Origin: Aggregatimonas sangjinii
GTDB taxonomy: Bacteria; Bacteroidota; Bacteroidia; Flavobacteriales; Flavobacteriaceae
Direction: 5' to 3'
Length of the DNA stretch: 64,000 bases
Assembly (NCBI RefSeq): GCF_005943945.1
Contig: NZ_CP040710.1
Location: forward strand, 3,021,501-3,085,500
The notes under the pieces were generated by a model. The model searched no databases. It saw only the letters and a list, made by a program, of their open reading frames with translations, and had not been told where the DNA came from. A program made the translations under genes and the position numbers. Within the stretch, counting starts at the first letter, position 1, and every line of letters begins with the position of its first letter. Below are positions 20,079 through 29,013 of the stretch, one piece after another.

Positions 20079-20768
20079 ATGAAATTTCACTATACGCTTC
20101 AACCGACAAAATTCGAAACCATCGGCGAATTACCGAACGCTTGGAGCAATGACCGCTATAAAGCCCTTTTGGATGTGATGGAATACGGTGATACCTCCGA
20201 CCTTTCCCCTCAGGAACTCAAGGAAATGTGCCTGCTTTCCCTTTCCGATAATGAGCCGGACGAAGCAGCTAAAATCGTACTACAGTATATTTTCGAAAAA
20301 CGACTGAATACCGGTCAAATCGATAACCTCTCCCATGAAATGATCGATGAGAAGGTGTGGGAAGAATATGCCGAACTGTCTATGCACGAAGAGTTGTTTA
20401 ATGCGACCCAACTGCTCTATGAGGCCTACAATGGGAAATTCCCCCATCCGGAAGCCGTTCGCTATACCTTTCAAATTTCCTGTAAGGAACCCATGGGAAT
20501 GCGCGTGTTCGAAAAAGAGGCTGAAACAGCTTTAATCCGACTCTTGGTTCAAGGCATGCCCGAGAATACGTTGATTCATCGCCTTTTTGATGAGCAGCTG
20601 GAAGGTGGGGATTTTGCCGATGCCAAAGACATTATCTGGCAGTTTAAAAAAGAAGCCACCGGCGATAAAGCGATGCGTTTTGAGTTGATATCCTCGACCT
20701 ATTGGTTGCACGACCTCAAATATGCGGAGGACTTCGAGGCTATTCTAATTGATGAAGAGCAAGAATAA
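20079..20768 (+). CDS. Conserved hypothetical protein, helical
   Basis: This is a 229-residue soluble protein without signal peptide or membrane segment. The start is the ATG at 20079 (MKFHYTLQPTKFETIGELPN); an upstream TTG merely extends the frame. It is acidic and predicted mainly helical, with strings such as LSLSDNEPDEAAKIVLQYIF and MHEELFNATQLLYEAYNGKF that recall helical-repeat scaffolds. No family was recognised with confidence. It lies 108 bp downstream of the Nudix gene on the same strand and may be cotranscribed. Confidence 0.65.
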   Translation: MKFHYTLQPTKFETIGELPNAWSNDRYKALLDVMEYGDTSDLSPQELKEMCLLSLSDNEPDEAAKIVLQYIFEKRLNTGQIDNLSHEMIDEKVWEEYAELSMHEELFNATQLLYEAYNGKFPHPEAVRYTFQISCKEPMGMRVFEKEAETALIRLLVQGMPENTLIHRLFDEQLEGGDFADAKDIIWQFKKEATGDKAMRFELISSTYWLHDLKYAEDFEAILIDEEQE

Positions 20769-21069
20769 CCATAGAAGAAATTTTTGCGAAGTACGATACC
20801 GCAACGCACAGAACGTCACTTTCAAAAAGCAATCAGCCACTACCGATCTTTTTCGTTAATTTGCACCTTATAAAAAATCTTAGAACAACTTTTCGCAGGC
20901 AGAAGACTTTTGTTAGCTTTTAGATTCGAATAGCAAATGATAGAAGAATCATTTTTTATTTTACCTTACCCGAGTCCAAGAAAATTTGGTCCCGACGGCT
21001 CCCAAAGAGAGGTGAATAGGAAGTTTCTTGGCGATGCCTTCGGAAAATAATATTTTTTAAACGACTTTA
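20769..21069. other. Intergenic region upstream of polyphosphate glucokinase
   Basis: No ORF, RNA gene or clear repeat was found. It is A+T rich in the middle (20840-20960). TTAATTTG near 20856-20863 is a weak 7/8 match to the -7 element and could mark a ppgK promoter with a long leader. Confidence 0.4.
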
Positions 21070-21819
21070 ATGAACGTACTAGGAATTGATATTGGCGGCT
21101 CCGGAATGAAAGGGGCTTTGGTAGACGTAGAAACCGGTGAGATGGTAAGCGAGCGGTTTCGAATCCCAACACCCGAATCCAGAAAACCCAAAGCGATGGC
21201 CAAGGTAGTTGGAGAAATCGTGAAACAATTTGACTACAAAGGTCCGATAGGTGTCGGTTTTCCGACCGTTATTAAAAAAGGTATCTGTAAATCGCCTGGT
21301 AATTTGCATAAAAAATGGAAGGGAACCAATGTAAAAGAACTTTTCGTCGAAAGCACTGGTCAGCCCGTTACCGTAGTAAACGATGCCGATGCAGCGGGTT
21401 ATGCCACAATAAACTACGGCATTGGCAAAGGTGAAGAAGGATTGGTGGTGATGATCACAATTGGTACCGGGTTAGGAAGCGGTGCGTTCCTGGATGGCGT
21501 GCTGATACCCAATTTCGAACTCGGGCAAATTCCCTATAAAAAATACGACAAAATAGAACTATGGGCGGCCGGTTCGGCCAAGGACCGCGAAGGACTTAGT
21601 TATAAAAAATGGGGAAAACGCTTTAATACGTTCTTGGAATACGTAGACCTCATCATAGCTCCGGACCTTATTATCCTAGGTGGTGGTGCTTCCAAGGATT
21701 TTGATGAATACAAAGACTGTATCAAAATAGATACTCCTGTAATCCCCGCCGAGCTGCGCAATCACGCTGGAATAATCGGGGCGGCCGTTGCCGCCATCAA
21801 AGACATACCGAAGGGGTAG
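21070..21819 (+). CDS. ppgK: Polyphosphate glucokinase (ROK family)
   Basis: This 249-residue protein has the ROK-family layout. The N-terminal phosphate-binding loop is LGIDIGGSGMKGALVD. A GVGFPTVIKKGICKSPGN segment and the catalytic VVNDADAAGYA aspartate region follow, then the glycine-rich TIGTGLGSG loop and a C-terminal APDLIILGGGASK motif. The short length and the GFPTVIKKG/ELWAAGSAKDREGLSYKKWG features are those of strictly polyphosphate- (or polyphosphate/ATP-) dependent glucokinases, which convert glucose to glucose-6-phosphate. The classical ROK zinc-site cysteines are absent, as in that subgroup. It is monocistronic and could use glucose released by the glucosidase encoded 2 kb upstream. 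Confidence 0.88.
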   Translation: MNVLGIDIGGSGMKGALVDVETGEMVSERFRIPTPESRKPKAMAKVVGEIVKQFDYKGPIGVGFPTVIKKGICKSPGNLHKKWKGTNVKELFVESTGQPVTVVNDADAAGYATINYGIGKGEEGLVVMITIGTGLGSGAFLDGVLIPNFELGQIPYKKYDKIELWAAGSAKDREGLSYKKWGKRFNTFLEYVDLIIAPDLIILGGGASKDFDEYKDCIKIDTPVIPAELRNHAGIIGAAVAAIKDIPKG

Positions 21820-22126
21820 ACGATCTTACGCTTATGAGTGCCCAGGTTGAAAAGATGAAATCATTACGCTGTTGGATACAAGGTGAATGACTGAGGTTGA
21901 TTGGGCTTTACAAAGTATTTGAAAGCGGGTAGCCATTTTCAATCTTGCCTAGGAGTGACATTTATGGAGTGAAATGTCTGTTTTACCATTAAAACCAGAC
22001 AACCATTATCTCAAGTATTTATTGAAAATCCCGAATAGTTTTCGGAATATATCATATAATCACCTAAAAATTCTCGAATGTGATTACATTCGAGAATTTT
22101 TACTTTTATTACCAAGAAAAGAGGGA
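21820..22126. other. Intergenic region between convergent genes, with two hairpins
   Basis: There is no gene. A hairpin at 21975-22001 (TGTCTG-TTTTA against TAAAACCAGACA, one bulge) lacks a T-tract. The second, at 22066-22101, is a strong terminator listed separately. Confidence 0.6.
22066..22101. terminator. Bidirectional intrinsic terminator
   Basis: AAAAATTCTCGAATG (22066-22080) pairs perfectly with CATTCGAGAATTTTT (22087-22101) around a 6-nt loop and is flanked by A- and T-rich tracts on the two strands. It sits 26 bp from the stop of the convergent lipoprotein gene. Confidence 0.88.
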
Positions 22127-23026
22127 TTATTCGATAATCTTAGCCCCTTCCGGTACCCCGAAGAAATCGTCTTCCAATTTTCCTTCGAAAGAAACATCGC
22201 TTATATCGATTTGGGTGATGTATTCCCCTGGCTCGCCTTTATCGGTCGTCCAATGGGTTTTGTATGCCGTTGGGAAAACAATCCCATCAACGGTACGGCT
22301 TCCGATGACCTCCATAAATTTTTCCGGTAAATGGCCGCCATCCTTAAAGTATTCCGGATAGGAAACGATATATCGTATCGCCTGCAGCAAATGCGTATCC
22401 GCATCAAAATGTAAAATATAATAATCGTCGGGGGCATCGCCAGTTCCCTTGTCGAAAGTTATTTTGACCAGGTCGTTCATTTTGTTTTTATAAGTCACTT
22501 GTGGCAAAAGTTCTAAATTAACTCCTTCGCCATCCAACACGAAAGGTTGTGCCAAAAAGTAGTACGGCGTCAAGGCCCAAAACTTGGTATCGTAAGCAAA
22601 GGCGGTGGAATCCTGAGCCTTTACCCAAGCGGTCTCGCCAGTCCATCCGAAATGTGCCGTGCTATCCGTTGCGCTGGTGTGCCGTGCTCTATTACTCCAG
22701 GTGTCTATGGTCTGATAACTATCCCTTTGCGTGCTACCATCCAAGGGTTTGTAATCGAAACGAAACGACAAAGCGCCGTTGGCATACCAGTTCTCCAAAC
22801 CGCCATGGGCCTCCATTGCGTTCCAAATGATATTACCGGCATCCGTCGCCGCTAGTCGATTTTTTGCCTTCTTCACCCTGGTCGTTATCCATGCTTCTGG
22901 AACCATGGCATTGTTCGTGACCTCGGTCTCCTTTTTAGAATCGGTTTCCGGTTTTTTGGGCTGCTCCTTGCAGGCGTAAACCATAGTAAGCAGGCAGAGT
23001 GTAAGCAATTGAATTGCAATTTTCAT
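22127..23026 (-). CDS. Lipoprotein of unknown function
   Basis: This 299-residue protein has a lipoprotein signal peptide: hydrophobic residues 4-17 followed by a lipobox ending in Cys (MVYAC), then a Lys/Glu-rich linker (KEQPKKPETDSKKETEVTN). The mature domain begins with helical sequence (GNIIWNAMEAHGGLENWYAN) and continues as antiparallel beta strands, with FGWTGETAWVKAQDS and YYILHFDADTHLLQAIRYIV. This is the pattern of a LolA-like or DUF6503-like lipocalin-type fold, which would bind something hydrophobic; that is an inference from pattern. It is predicted to be anchored to an envelope membrane. It is monocistronic and convergent with ppgK. Confidence 0.75.
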   Translation of the reverse strand: MKIAIQLLTLCLLTMVYACKEQPKKPETDSKKETEVTNNAMVPEAWITTRVKKAKNRLAATDAGNIIWNAMEAHGGLENWYANGALSFRFDYKPLDGSTQRDSYQTIDTWSNRARHTSATDSTAHFGWTGETAWVKAQDSTAFAYDTKFWALTPYYFLAQPFVLDGEGVNLELLPQVTYKNKMNDLVKITFDKGTGDAPDDYYILHFDADTHLLQAIRYIVSYPEYFKDGGHLPEKFMEVIGSRTVDGIVFPTAYKTHWTTDKGEPGEYITQIDISDVSFEGKLEDDFFGVPEGAKIIE

Positions 23027-23087
23027 AAAGGTTTCTTTTTAGTTCCTGGTTCCTTTGTCGCGACAAAGATAAATTCATTGCATTAAA

Positions 23088-23219
23088 AGAGGGCATCTAA
23101 AAAGTATAACCTAGACGTCATTACGAGCAAAGCGAAGTAATCTGTCTGTCCATACCAAAGAGTTACAGATTGCTTCGTGCCTCGCAAAAACGGCTGAAAT
23201 TACTTTTTAAATGCCCTCT
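23088..23219. repeat. MITE/REP-like inverted-repeat element
   Basis: The outer arms agagggcatctaaaaagta (23088-23106) and tactttttaaatgccctct (23201-23219) are inverted repeats matching at 18 of 19 positions. Nested inside is a second imperfect inverted pair (attacgagcaaagcgaagta + atctgt, and acagattgcttcgtgcctcg) of the kind seen as dispersed REP-like repeats in many Bacteroidota genomes. There is no coding capacity. The 132-bp element is 16 bp past the typA stop, so it may also shape the 3' end of that transcript. Confidence 0.7.
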
Positions 23220-23235
23220 CAAATATACGCTTTTT

Positions 23236-25035
23236 TTAAGCGATTTTATTTCGTTTGCGATCGACTTCCGTCAGATATATTTTTCGAAGGCGTAGGTGTT
23301 TTGGGGTTACCTCAACGTACTCATCCTTTTGAATATATTCCAACGCCTCTTCCAACGAGAATTTGATCGCCGGAACGATTTTGGCCTTGTCATCCGCTCC
23401 AGAAGAACGTACGTTCGAAAGCTTTTTGGTCTTGGTGATATTGACCGTCATGTCATCACCACGTGAATTCTCGCCAATAACCTGTCCCTCGTAAATATCC
23501 TCTCCCGGATCCACAAAGAACTTGCCACGATCCTGTAGCTTGTCAATTGAATAGGGAATCGCTTTTCCTTTTTCCATAGAAACCAAAGAACCATTCTGAC
23601 GTTGTGGAATGTCGCCTTTCATCGGTTGGTATTCCAAAAAGCGGTGGGCCATAATCGCCTCACCCGCAGTAGCGGTCAAGAGTTGGTTCCGTAAGCCTAT
23701 AATACCTCGTGAAGGAATCATGAACTCGCACAACATGCGGTCGCCTTTTGCTTCCATACTGGTCATTTCTCCTTTACGGATCGATACCATCTCAACGGCC
23801 TTCCCGGAAACGCTCTCCGGAAGGTCTATCGTCAAATGCTCGATCGGCTCACATTTGACACCATCTATTTCCTTGATGATGACCTGAGGTTGTCCGATTT
23901 GCAATTCGTATCCTTCGCGGCGCATGGTTTCGATCAACACCGAGAGGTGTAGTACGCCACGACCGAAAACCAAAAATTTGTCCGCACTATCCGTTTCATT
24001 CAAACGCAAGGCCAAGTTTTTTTCCAATTCCCGCTCCAAACGTTCCTTGATATGGCGTGAAGTCACGAATTTACCATCTTGCCCAAAAAACGGACTATCA
24101 TTAATAGTAAACAACATACTCATAGTCGGCTCATCGATGGCAATGGTTTTTAAGCCTTCAGGGTTTTCCAAATCAGCGACGGTATCCCCAATCTCAAAAC
24201 CTTCAACACCTACCAAGGCGCAAATATCTCCAGTAACTACCTCTTGAACTTTTTTACGTCCTAGTCCTTCAAAAACAAAAAGCTCCTTGATTTTGGACTT
24301 TACGATACTCCCATCCCTTTTTACCAAAGCAATTTGTTGGCCTTCTTTTAAAGAGCCTCTTGTTAATCTCCCGATGGCGATCCTTCCGGTAAAAGAGGAG
24401 AAATCTAAAGAGGTAATCAACATTTGCGTATTGCCTTCTTCTGGTTCAAAAGTCGGGATATGCTCGATAACCATATCCAACAAGGGCTCGATATTCTCGG
24501 TTTCGTTCGCCCAGTCATCACTCATCCAGTTGTTCTTTGCAGAACCATAAACGGTAGGAAAATCCAATTGCCATTCCTCGGCGCCCAATTCGAACATCAA
24601 ATCGAACACTTTCTCATGTACTTCCTCAGGAGTACAGTTCTCTTTGTCCACTTTATTGATGACCACACAGGGCTTCAAACCAAGGTCGATCGCCTTTTGC
24701 AATACAAATCGGGTCTGTGGCATGGGACCTTCGAAAGCATCTACCAAAAGTAGCACGCCATCGGCCATGTTCAATACCCGCTCGACTTCGCCGCCAAAAT
24801 CGGCGTGACCCGGCGTATCTATAATATTTATTTTCGTGTCTTTGTAGACCACCGAAACATTTTTGGATGTAATGGTAATCCCGCGTTCACGTTCCAGATC
24901 ATTATTATCCAAAATCAAATCCCCTGTATTTTGATTCTCGCGAAAAAGCTGACAGTGGTACATGATCTTGTCGACCAAGGTAGTTTTACCGTGGTCAACG
25001 TGGGCAATAATGGCAATGTTCTTAGTAACTGGCAT
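23236..25035 (-). CDS. typA: Ribosome-associated translational GTPase TypA/BipA
   Basis: This is a 599-residue protein starting at the ATG 25033-25035 (MPVTKNIAIIAHVDHGKTTL); the frame extends seven codons to a TTG. GTPase motifs are G1 AHVDHGKTTL, G3 DTPGHADFGGEV and G4 NKVD. After the G domain come the EF-G-like domains II, III and V, then the TypA-specific C-terminal domain (GQVIGENSRGDDMTVNITKT). The usual family length is about 600-615 residues, so it is complete. TypA binds 70S ribosomes and supports growth under stress and at low temperature. It is monocistronic, with a TAnnTTTG promoter element just upstream and an inverted-repeat element just downstream. Confidence 0.97.
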   Translation of the reverse strand: MPVTKNIAIIAHVDHGKTTLVDKIMYHCQLFRENQNTGDLILDNNDLERERGITITSKNVSVVYKDTKINIIDTPGHADFGGEVERVLNMADGVLLLVDAFEGPMPQTRFVLQKAIDLGLKPCVVINKVDKENCTPEEVHEKVFDLMFELGAEEWQLDFPTVYGSAKNNWMSDDWANETENIEPLLDMVIEHIPTFEPEEGNTQMLITSLDFSSFTGRIAIGRLTRGSLKEGQQIALVKRDGSIVKSKIKELFVFEGLGRKKVQEVVTGDICALVGVEGFEIGDTVADLENPEGLKTIAIDEPTMSMLFTINDSPFFGQDGKFVTSRHIKERLERELEKNLALRLNETDSADKFLVFGRGVLHLSVLIETMRREGYELQIGQPQVIIKEIDGVKCEPIEHLTIDLPESVSGKAVEMVSIRKGEMTSMEAKGDRMLCEFMIPSRGIIGLRNQLLTATAGEAIMAHRFLEYQPMKGDIPQRQNGSLVSMEKGKAIPYSIDKLQDRGKFFVDPGEDIYEGQVIGENSRGDDMTVNITKTKKLSNVRSSGADDKAKIVPAIKFSLEEALEYIQKDEYVEVTPKHLRLRKIYLTEVDRKRNKIA

Positions 25036-25053
25036 AATCTTGTTTTGAGCGTG

Positions 25054-25061
25054 CAAAGATA
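25054..25061 (-). promoter_or_regulatory. -7 promoter element of typA
   Basis: On the minus strand this reads TATCTTTG, a perfect match to TAnnTTTG, 18 bp from the typA ATG. A TTG at the -33 position is not evident. The expected leader is only about 12 nt. Confidence 0.45.
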
Positions 25062-25123
25062 CTGCTAATTTCTACGCATCACGATAAACTTATGTTATTT
25101 TTAGAGTATTGATTTAGAGGGAG

Positions 25124-25672
25124 TTAATTTGAGCGTTTCTTTCGAATTACCCAACCAAGCTTTGCGGCCAGAAAAATGGAAAGTCCTTGATCGAAATCAT
25201 CTTTGTAATACGCGGGACCGGCCTCCAATCTGAATTGAAATCCCTTGGGAGCGGTTCTTTGTAGACCGTAGACCACTCCTATCCCGCCCGCTACATTATA
25301 AGCAAGGTCTAAATTGCCGAATAACGCCCTGCCCGATTGAAAGGCAAGTGTCGGTGCCAAGTAGTTCCCGGTATTTCCAGAAATACGTTTTCCCTTTCTC
25401 AACCGACGGTCAAAATTGTAATAGTGGCGATATTGAAATCTCCCTATGGGGTAAACCCCGTAACCCTCTTCAAAAAATACAGATTCCCGATAAGCAAAAC
25501 CAAAGGTAAGTTCGGCCGTAAGGGTAGCGTTATCGGAAATTCCGGCCTCATAAACGACTCCCGGCAACAGGGCGTTTACTGTAAATTGGTGCTGTTCAAC
25601 ATTTTTATCGGATTGTGCAAATGCTACAGCGCACGAAAATAGAAACAGCGAAATAAGCGATTGTTTTTTCAT
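25124..25672 (-). CDS. Small outer-membrane beta-barrel-like protein (paralog A)
   Basis: This 182-residue protein has a signal peptide (MKKQSLISLFLFSCAVAFAQ). The mature part is beta-rich with aromatic-tipped strands and ends in a barrel-like strand (FLAAKLGWVIRKKRSN). It shares a set of motifs with the protein at 30802-31389: LPGVVYEAGIS, FQYRHYYNFDRRL, SGNTGNYL and VYGLQRTAPKGFQF. The two are clearly paralogs. The family is common in Flavobacteriia but has no known function. It lies 63 bp downstream of the TonB-receptor-like gene on the same strand and is likely cotranscribed with it. Confidence 0.75.
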   Translation of the reverse strand: MKKQSLISLFLFSCAVAFAQSDKNVEQHQFTVNALLPGVVYEAGISDNATLTAELTFGFAYRESVFFEEGYGVYPIGRFQYRHYYNFDRRLRKGKRISGNTGNYLAPTLAFQSGRALFGNLDLAYNVAGGIGVVYGLQRTAPKGFQFRLEAGPAYYKDDFDQGLSIFLAAKLGWVIRKKRSN

Positions 25673-25735
25673 GTTGGATTGATTTAGTATGTTCGAGCCA
25701 TACTATCAAATACCAAACCAAAATCACTTTGAAAT

Positions 25736-28135
25736 CTAGTTTTCGATGCGGTCGTTTTCGTCCTCCAATCCTGTTTTGCGATTGCGTTCTTTTTTGACTT
25801 CTTTACTGCCAAAATTATACGTCAAGCTAAAAGCGACCTGTCGGCTATCGCTGCCCCCACTACCATCGATAAAGAGGTTGCCGAATTGTGTTGTTCCGCT
25901 CCAAGGCGAAGTGAACAGGATATCGTTAAAAGACAATCGGGAGGTCAGTTTTTCCTTGAAAAACTTTTTCTGAAAAGCGAGGTTCAACGAGCCTAATGCA
26001 TCTGTTCTGTAGGTGCCGCCCCAAATGGATGGAGAATTGTACCATCCCGAAACTTCGATACGGTATCCCTTGGGCAGAGTAAAGGTGTTTTGTGCATAGC
26101 CGCTAAGTGTCTCCTGTGTTACCGGAAGAAATTCGGAACTGGTAGCCTCATATTTGCTTTGGTAGGCGTTCAAGCTGATGTAGACACTCCACCAATCGTT
26201 GATTTTTCCGGGATATGAAATACCCAAGTTCACGACCTGTTGGTTGGCTACATTTCTAGAGGTCAGAAAATTTCTTTTCTCCCCGTCGGAAACCGTCACT
26301 TGGGCGAAGAAATCGGAAATATAGCTATAACTTAACGCCGTGGTCAACCGATACTTATACGTATGCGACACTTTCAGATTATCTGTATACTGCGGTTGCA
26401 GAAATGGATTGCCCCTTCTGGATGACAGTTCGTCTATTTTGTAATCGAAAGGATTCAACGATTGGTAGTTGGGTCGCTGTATGCGTTTGCTATAGGTTAA
26501 GGCAAATTGATTCTTGGTATTGTGCTGATAGGTCAAACCTCCTGAGGGGAAAAAATCGACATAATTGCGCTTCACCCTGTTGTTGTTTGCAGTTTCCCCT
26601 GCGGTCAGGTCGCCGTCGGATACCGTATTCTCCATGCGGACTCCGAATTGCACGTTCCATTTCTCCCATTTTCTATTGTAATTCAAATAGGCGGCATTGA
26701 TGTTTTCACTGTAATCGAATTGATTGCTCTGCGAAACATCCAAGGTTTCTCGCCCGTTGATAACATTGAAAAAATCGAAGGTGTTTTCGGTATTCACGAG
26801 GGACGTTTTCACACCCACACCGAGCGTGCCCTTCCAAAAAGCCTGCTCATAGTCTAATTTGGCCGTCGCTATGCTGATGGCAATCGGTGTTTCCTGTCTT
26901 GTAATCTGCTGGCTGGTAATTTCGGTCTCTGAACCGTTAAAATAAAAGTTGGGCTGAAACGCCTCCCGGTTGCTCCCATACCGCCCATAATCCAGGTCGA
27001 TATTCAGACTATGTCCGAGTGTATCGGTATAGCGATAGTTGATATTGGCATTTACATTAAAAGAGGTGTTGGCACTGCGGTTGCTAGCGATTAAAACACT
27101 GTCGTTCAAAACCGCCCCCACGGGCCGTATTGGCGTTCGGGATTCATTGTTGCCAAATGAATTGTTGAAGTTTCCATTGAGAATCGTTCCTATGGTGCTT
27201 TTGGAGGATGCGGTATAGTCGTACCCCAATTTGATATTGTTGCTGTTCTGATCAAAAACACTATTGGTCTTGGCGTCGAATTCCAAATCGCCCTGTCTTC
27301 TAAAAAGATTTAAAAATCCCGTGCTTTTTCCAAATCGGTTACTGTAAGTACCGTAAAGATTTCCTTTTTTCCCTCTTTGGTTAAAAGAAATACTATTGTT
27401 ATACCGGGCAAGATCACCCACCGTTACGCCAGTGGTAACCGACCCATTGGTGCCGAGGCTTTTATCTTTTTTTAATTTGATATTGATGATACCCGCATTA
27501 CCCGCTGCATCATATCTCGACGAGGGCTGGGTGATGATTTCCAGCGATTCGATATCGGTCGCCTGAAGGCTTTCCAAATAATTGATTAAATCTTCTCCTT
27601 GCAGCACCGAAGGTTTCCCATCAATATAAAACTGAACGCCCGCCTTGCCTTCCACAATTACTCCTCCATTATTGTCAATAATGACACCTGGGGCCTTTCG
27701 CAACAATTCGAAGGCACTCGTACCGGTAGCGTTGATGGTATTCTCCACATTAAAAACAGTCTTATCGGCCAATACCTGTACCATGGGTTTTTCGGCAACG
27801 ACGACCACCTCTTCGAGATTTTCAGCGGCTTCGACGAGTATGATTTCCTCCAATTGCACATCACCATTATCAATCGCAAGCGGTTTCCGATAGTCTGCAA
27901 ATCCGATGTTGGATATTTGCAATAAGTATGTGCCTTTGGAAATTCCCTTTAATTCAAAAAAACCATCTTCCCGGCTTGCCGTCGCCTTCACTAAAACACT
28001 GTCTTTGGAATTGTTCAATAGCACCGTGGCAAACGCCAAAGGTTCTTTTTCGGCATTTAAAAGGGTTCCCGTAACATTTTGGGCTTGTAACGCTATTCCG
28101 TAGAGACAACAGGCAAAAAGTAGCAATCTAATCAT
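25736..28135 (-). CDS. TonB-dependent-receptor-like outer-membrane beta-barrel protein
   Basis: This is a 799-residue protein. A signal peptide (MIRLLLFACCLYGIALQAQ) is followed by a carboxypeptidase-D regulatory-like domain (residues about 20-105: GTLLNAEKEPLAFATVLL, ISNIGFADY). A plug-like region follows (about 110-215: KTVFNVENTINATGTSAFEL, LLRKAPGVII, YDAAGNAGIINIKLKK). From about 220 it is the large barrel, ending in SLTYNFGSKEVKKER and a charged tail. This is the 'outer membrane beta-barrel family' branch related to TonB receptors. It probably imports or secretes a ligand that cannot be named. It is divergent from the secreted protein at 28332 and followed by paralog A. Confidence 0.88.
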   Translation of the reverse strand: MIRLLLFACCLYGIALQAQNVTGTLLNAEKEPLAFATVLLNNSKDSVLVKATASREDGFFELKGISKGTYLLQISNIGFADYRKPLAIDNGDVQLEEIILVEAAENLEEVVVVAEKPMVQVLADKTVFNVENTINATGTSAFELLRKAPGVIIDNNGGVIVEGKAGVQFYIDGKPSVLQGEDLINYLESLQATDIESLEIITQPSSRYDAAGNAGIINIKLKKDKSLGTNGSVTTGVTVGDLARYNNSISFNQRGKKGNLYGTYSNRFGKSTGFLNLFRRQGDLEFDAKTNSVFDQNSNNIKLGYDYTASSKSTIGTILNGNFNNSFGNNESRTPIRPVGAVLNDSVLIASNRSANTSFNVNANINYRYTDTLGHSLNIDLDYGRYGSNREAFQPNFYFNGSETEITSQQITRQETPIAISIATAKLDYEQAFWKGTLGVGVKTSLVNTENTFDFFNVINGRETLDVSQSNQFDYSENINAAYLNYNRKWEKWNVQFGVRMENTVSDGDLTAGETANNNRVKRNYVDFFPSGGLTYQHNTKNQFALTYSKRIQRPNYQSLNPFDYKIDELSSRRGNPFLQPQYTDNLKVSHTYKYRLTTALSYSYISDFFAQVTVSDGEKRNFLTSRNVANQQVVNLGISYPGKINDWWSVYISLNAYQSKYEATSSEFLPVTQETLSGYAQNTFTLPKGYRIEVSGWYNSPSIWGGTYRTDALGSLNLAFQKKFFKEKLTSRLSFNDILFTSPWSGTTQFGNLFIDGSGGSDSRQVAFSLTYNFGSKEVKKERNRKTGLEDENDRIEN

Positions 28136-28331
28136 GTTGTTGGTATTTATAATTCAATACAAACCTCCTTTTATATCCCGTCCCTTGGAATCCAAAAACG
28201 ACCAACCGACCTATAAGCAGATGAAATGGGTTACGGACCATCCGTCTGTCTATAGGGCCATTCAACTGAAATGATTATGTTCTATATAGCATCGGTCATA
28301 GATTTACATCGCATTTTAAAACCTAAAATCT

Positions 28332-28925
28332 ATGAGAACAATAATACTTTGCTTAATAGCTTTTTGCAGCGCAGCCATTTCGGCCCAAGAACAGGATTAT
28401 CTTGCGATTATGTTGGAGAGTGATATAACGAATGAAATCAACTATCCCCCGGGAACGGAATTCTTTCTTTTTGACGATTCAGGGAATCTAGTGGCATCGA
28501 ACGAAAATTTGACACGACCCTTTAGCATTAAGGAGCGGCACGTTCTAATCGTCACACCTACATACAAGGAAGACACCGATCGATTCGTGCTTACATCGGG
28601 AACCATTGAAATGAAATCGCCTAAAAGACATCAGCAACAAGGCGAAAAGGCAAATCATACCGTTTATAAAGACGACGATAAGGGTGTGATTACCGCTAAA
28701 AAAGAGTATTTTGAATCGGAGATTCCCGGCACGAAAAACCTGTTATTGGTTTTCGATAATGAGCTGGTATTTCGCTATTTTGATGGTCAGGCAAGGGCCT
28801 GGTATCAAGGGGATGAATTGCCTGTAGAAGGAAACTATCTAGTGGCTTTGCCATCGAAAGTCGCCAAAATCAGTTACAATCCGGACAATGGCGAAGTATG
28901 GTGGGTTTTTGAAACTACCCCATGA
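28332..28925 (+). CDS. Secreted protein of unknown function
   Basis: This 197-residue protein has a signal peptide (MRTIILCLIAFCSAAISAQ). The mature protein is acidic and beta-rich, with a Lys/His-rich loop in the middle (KSPKRHQQQGEKANHTVYKD). No family was recognised. It is transcribed divergently from the TonB-receptor-like gene and lies 88 bp upstream of the histidine kinase on the same strand, so it may share regulation with the two-component pair. Confidence 0.65.
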   Translation: MRTIILCLIAFCSAAISAQEQDYLAIMLESDITNEINYPPGTEFFLFDDSGNLVASNENLTRPFSIKERHVLIVTPTYKEDTDRFVLTSGTIEMKSPKRHQQQGEKANHTVYKDDDKGVITAKKEYFESEIPGTKNLLLVFDNELVFRYFDGQARAWYQGDELPVEGNYLVALPSKVAKISYNPDNGEVWWVFETTP

Positions 28926-29013
28926 ACCCCTCCTATTGCTTTAGCTAGTGACACCTGAGACATAAAGAATAAGGTGCCCTCACCAATTCAAACGAATCGT
29001 TAAATCCGCATCG

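Noticed and set aside
21974-22330. A 118-codon plus-strand frame overlapping the end of the lipoprotein gene
   Set aside because: It spans two hairpins and the antisense of a well-formed signal-peptide lipoprotein gene; its sequence shows no domain.
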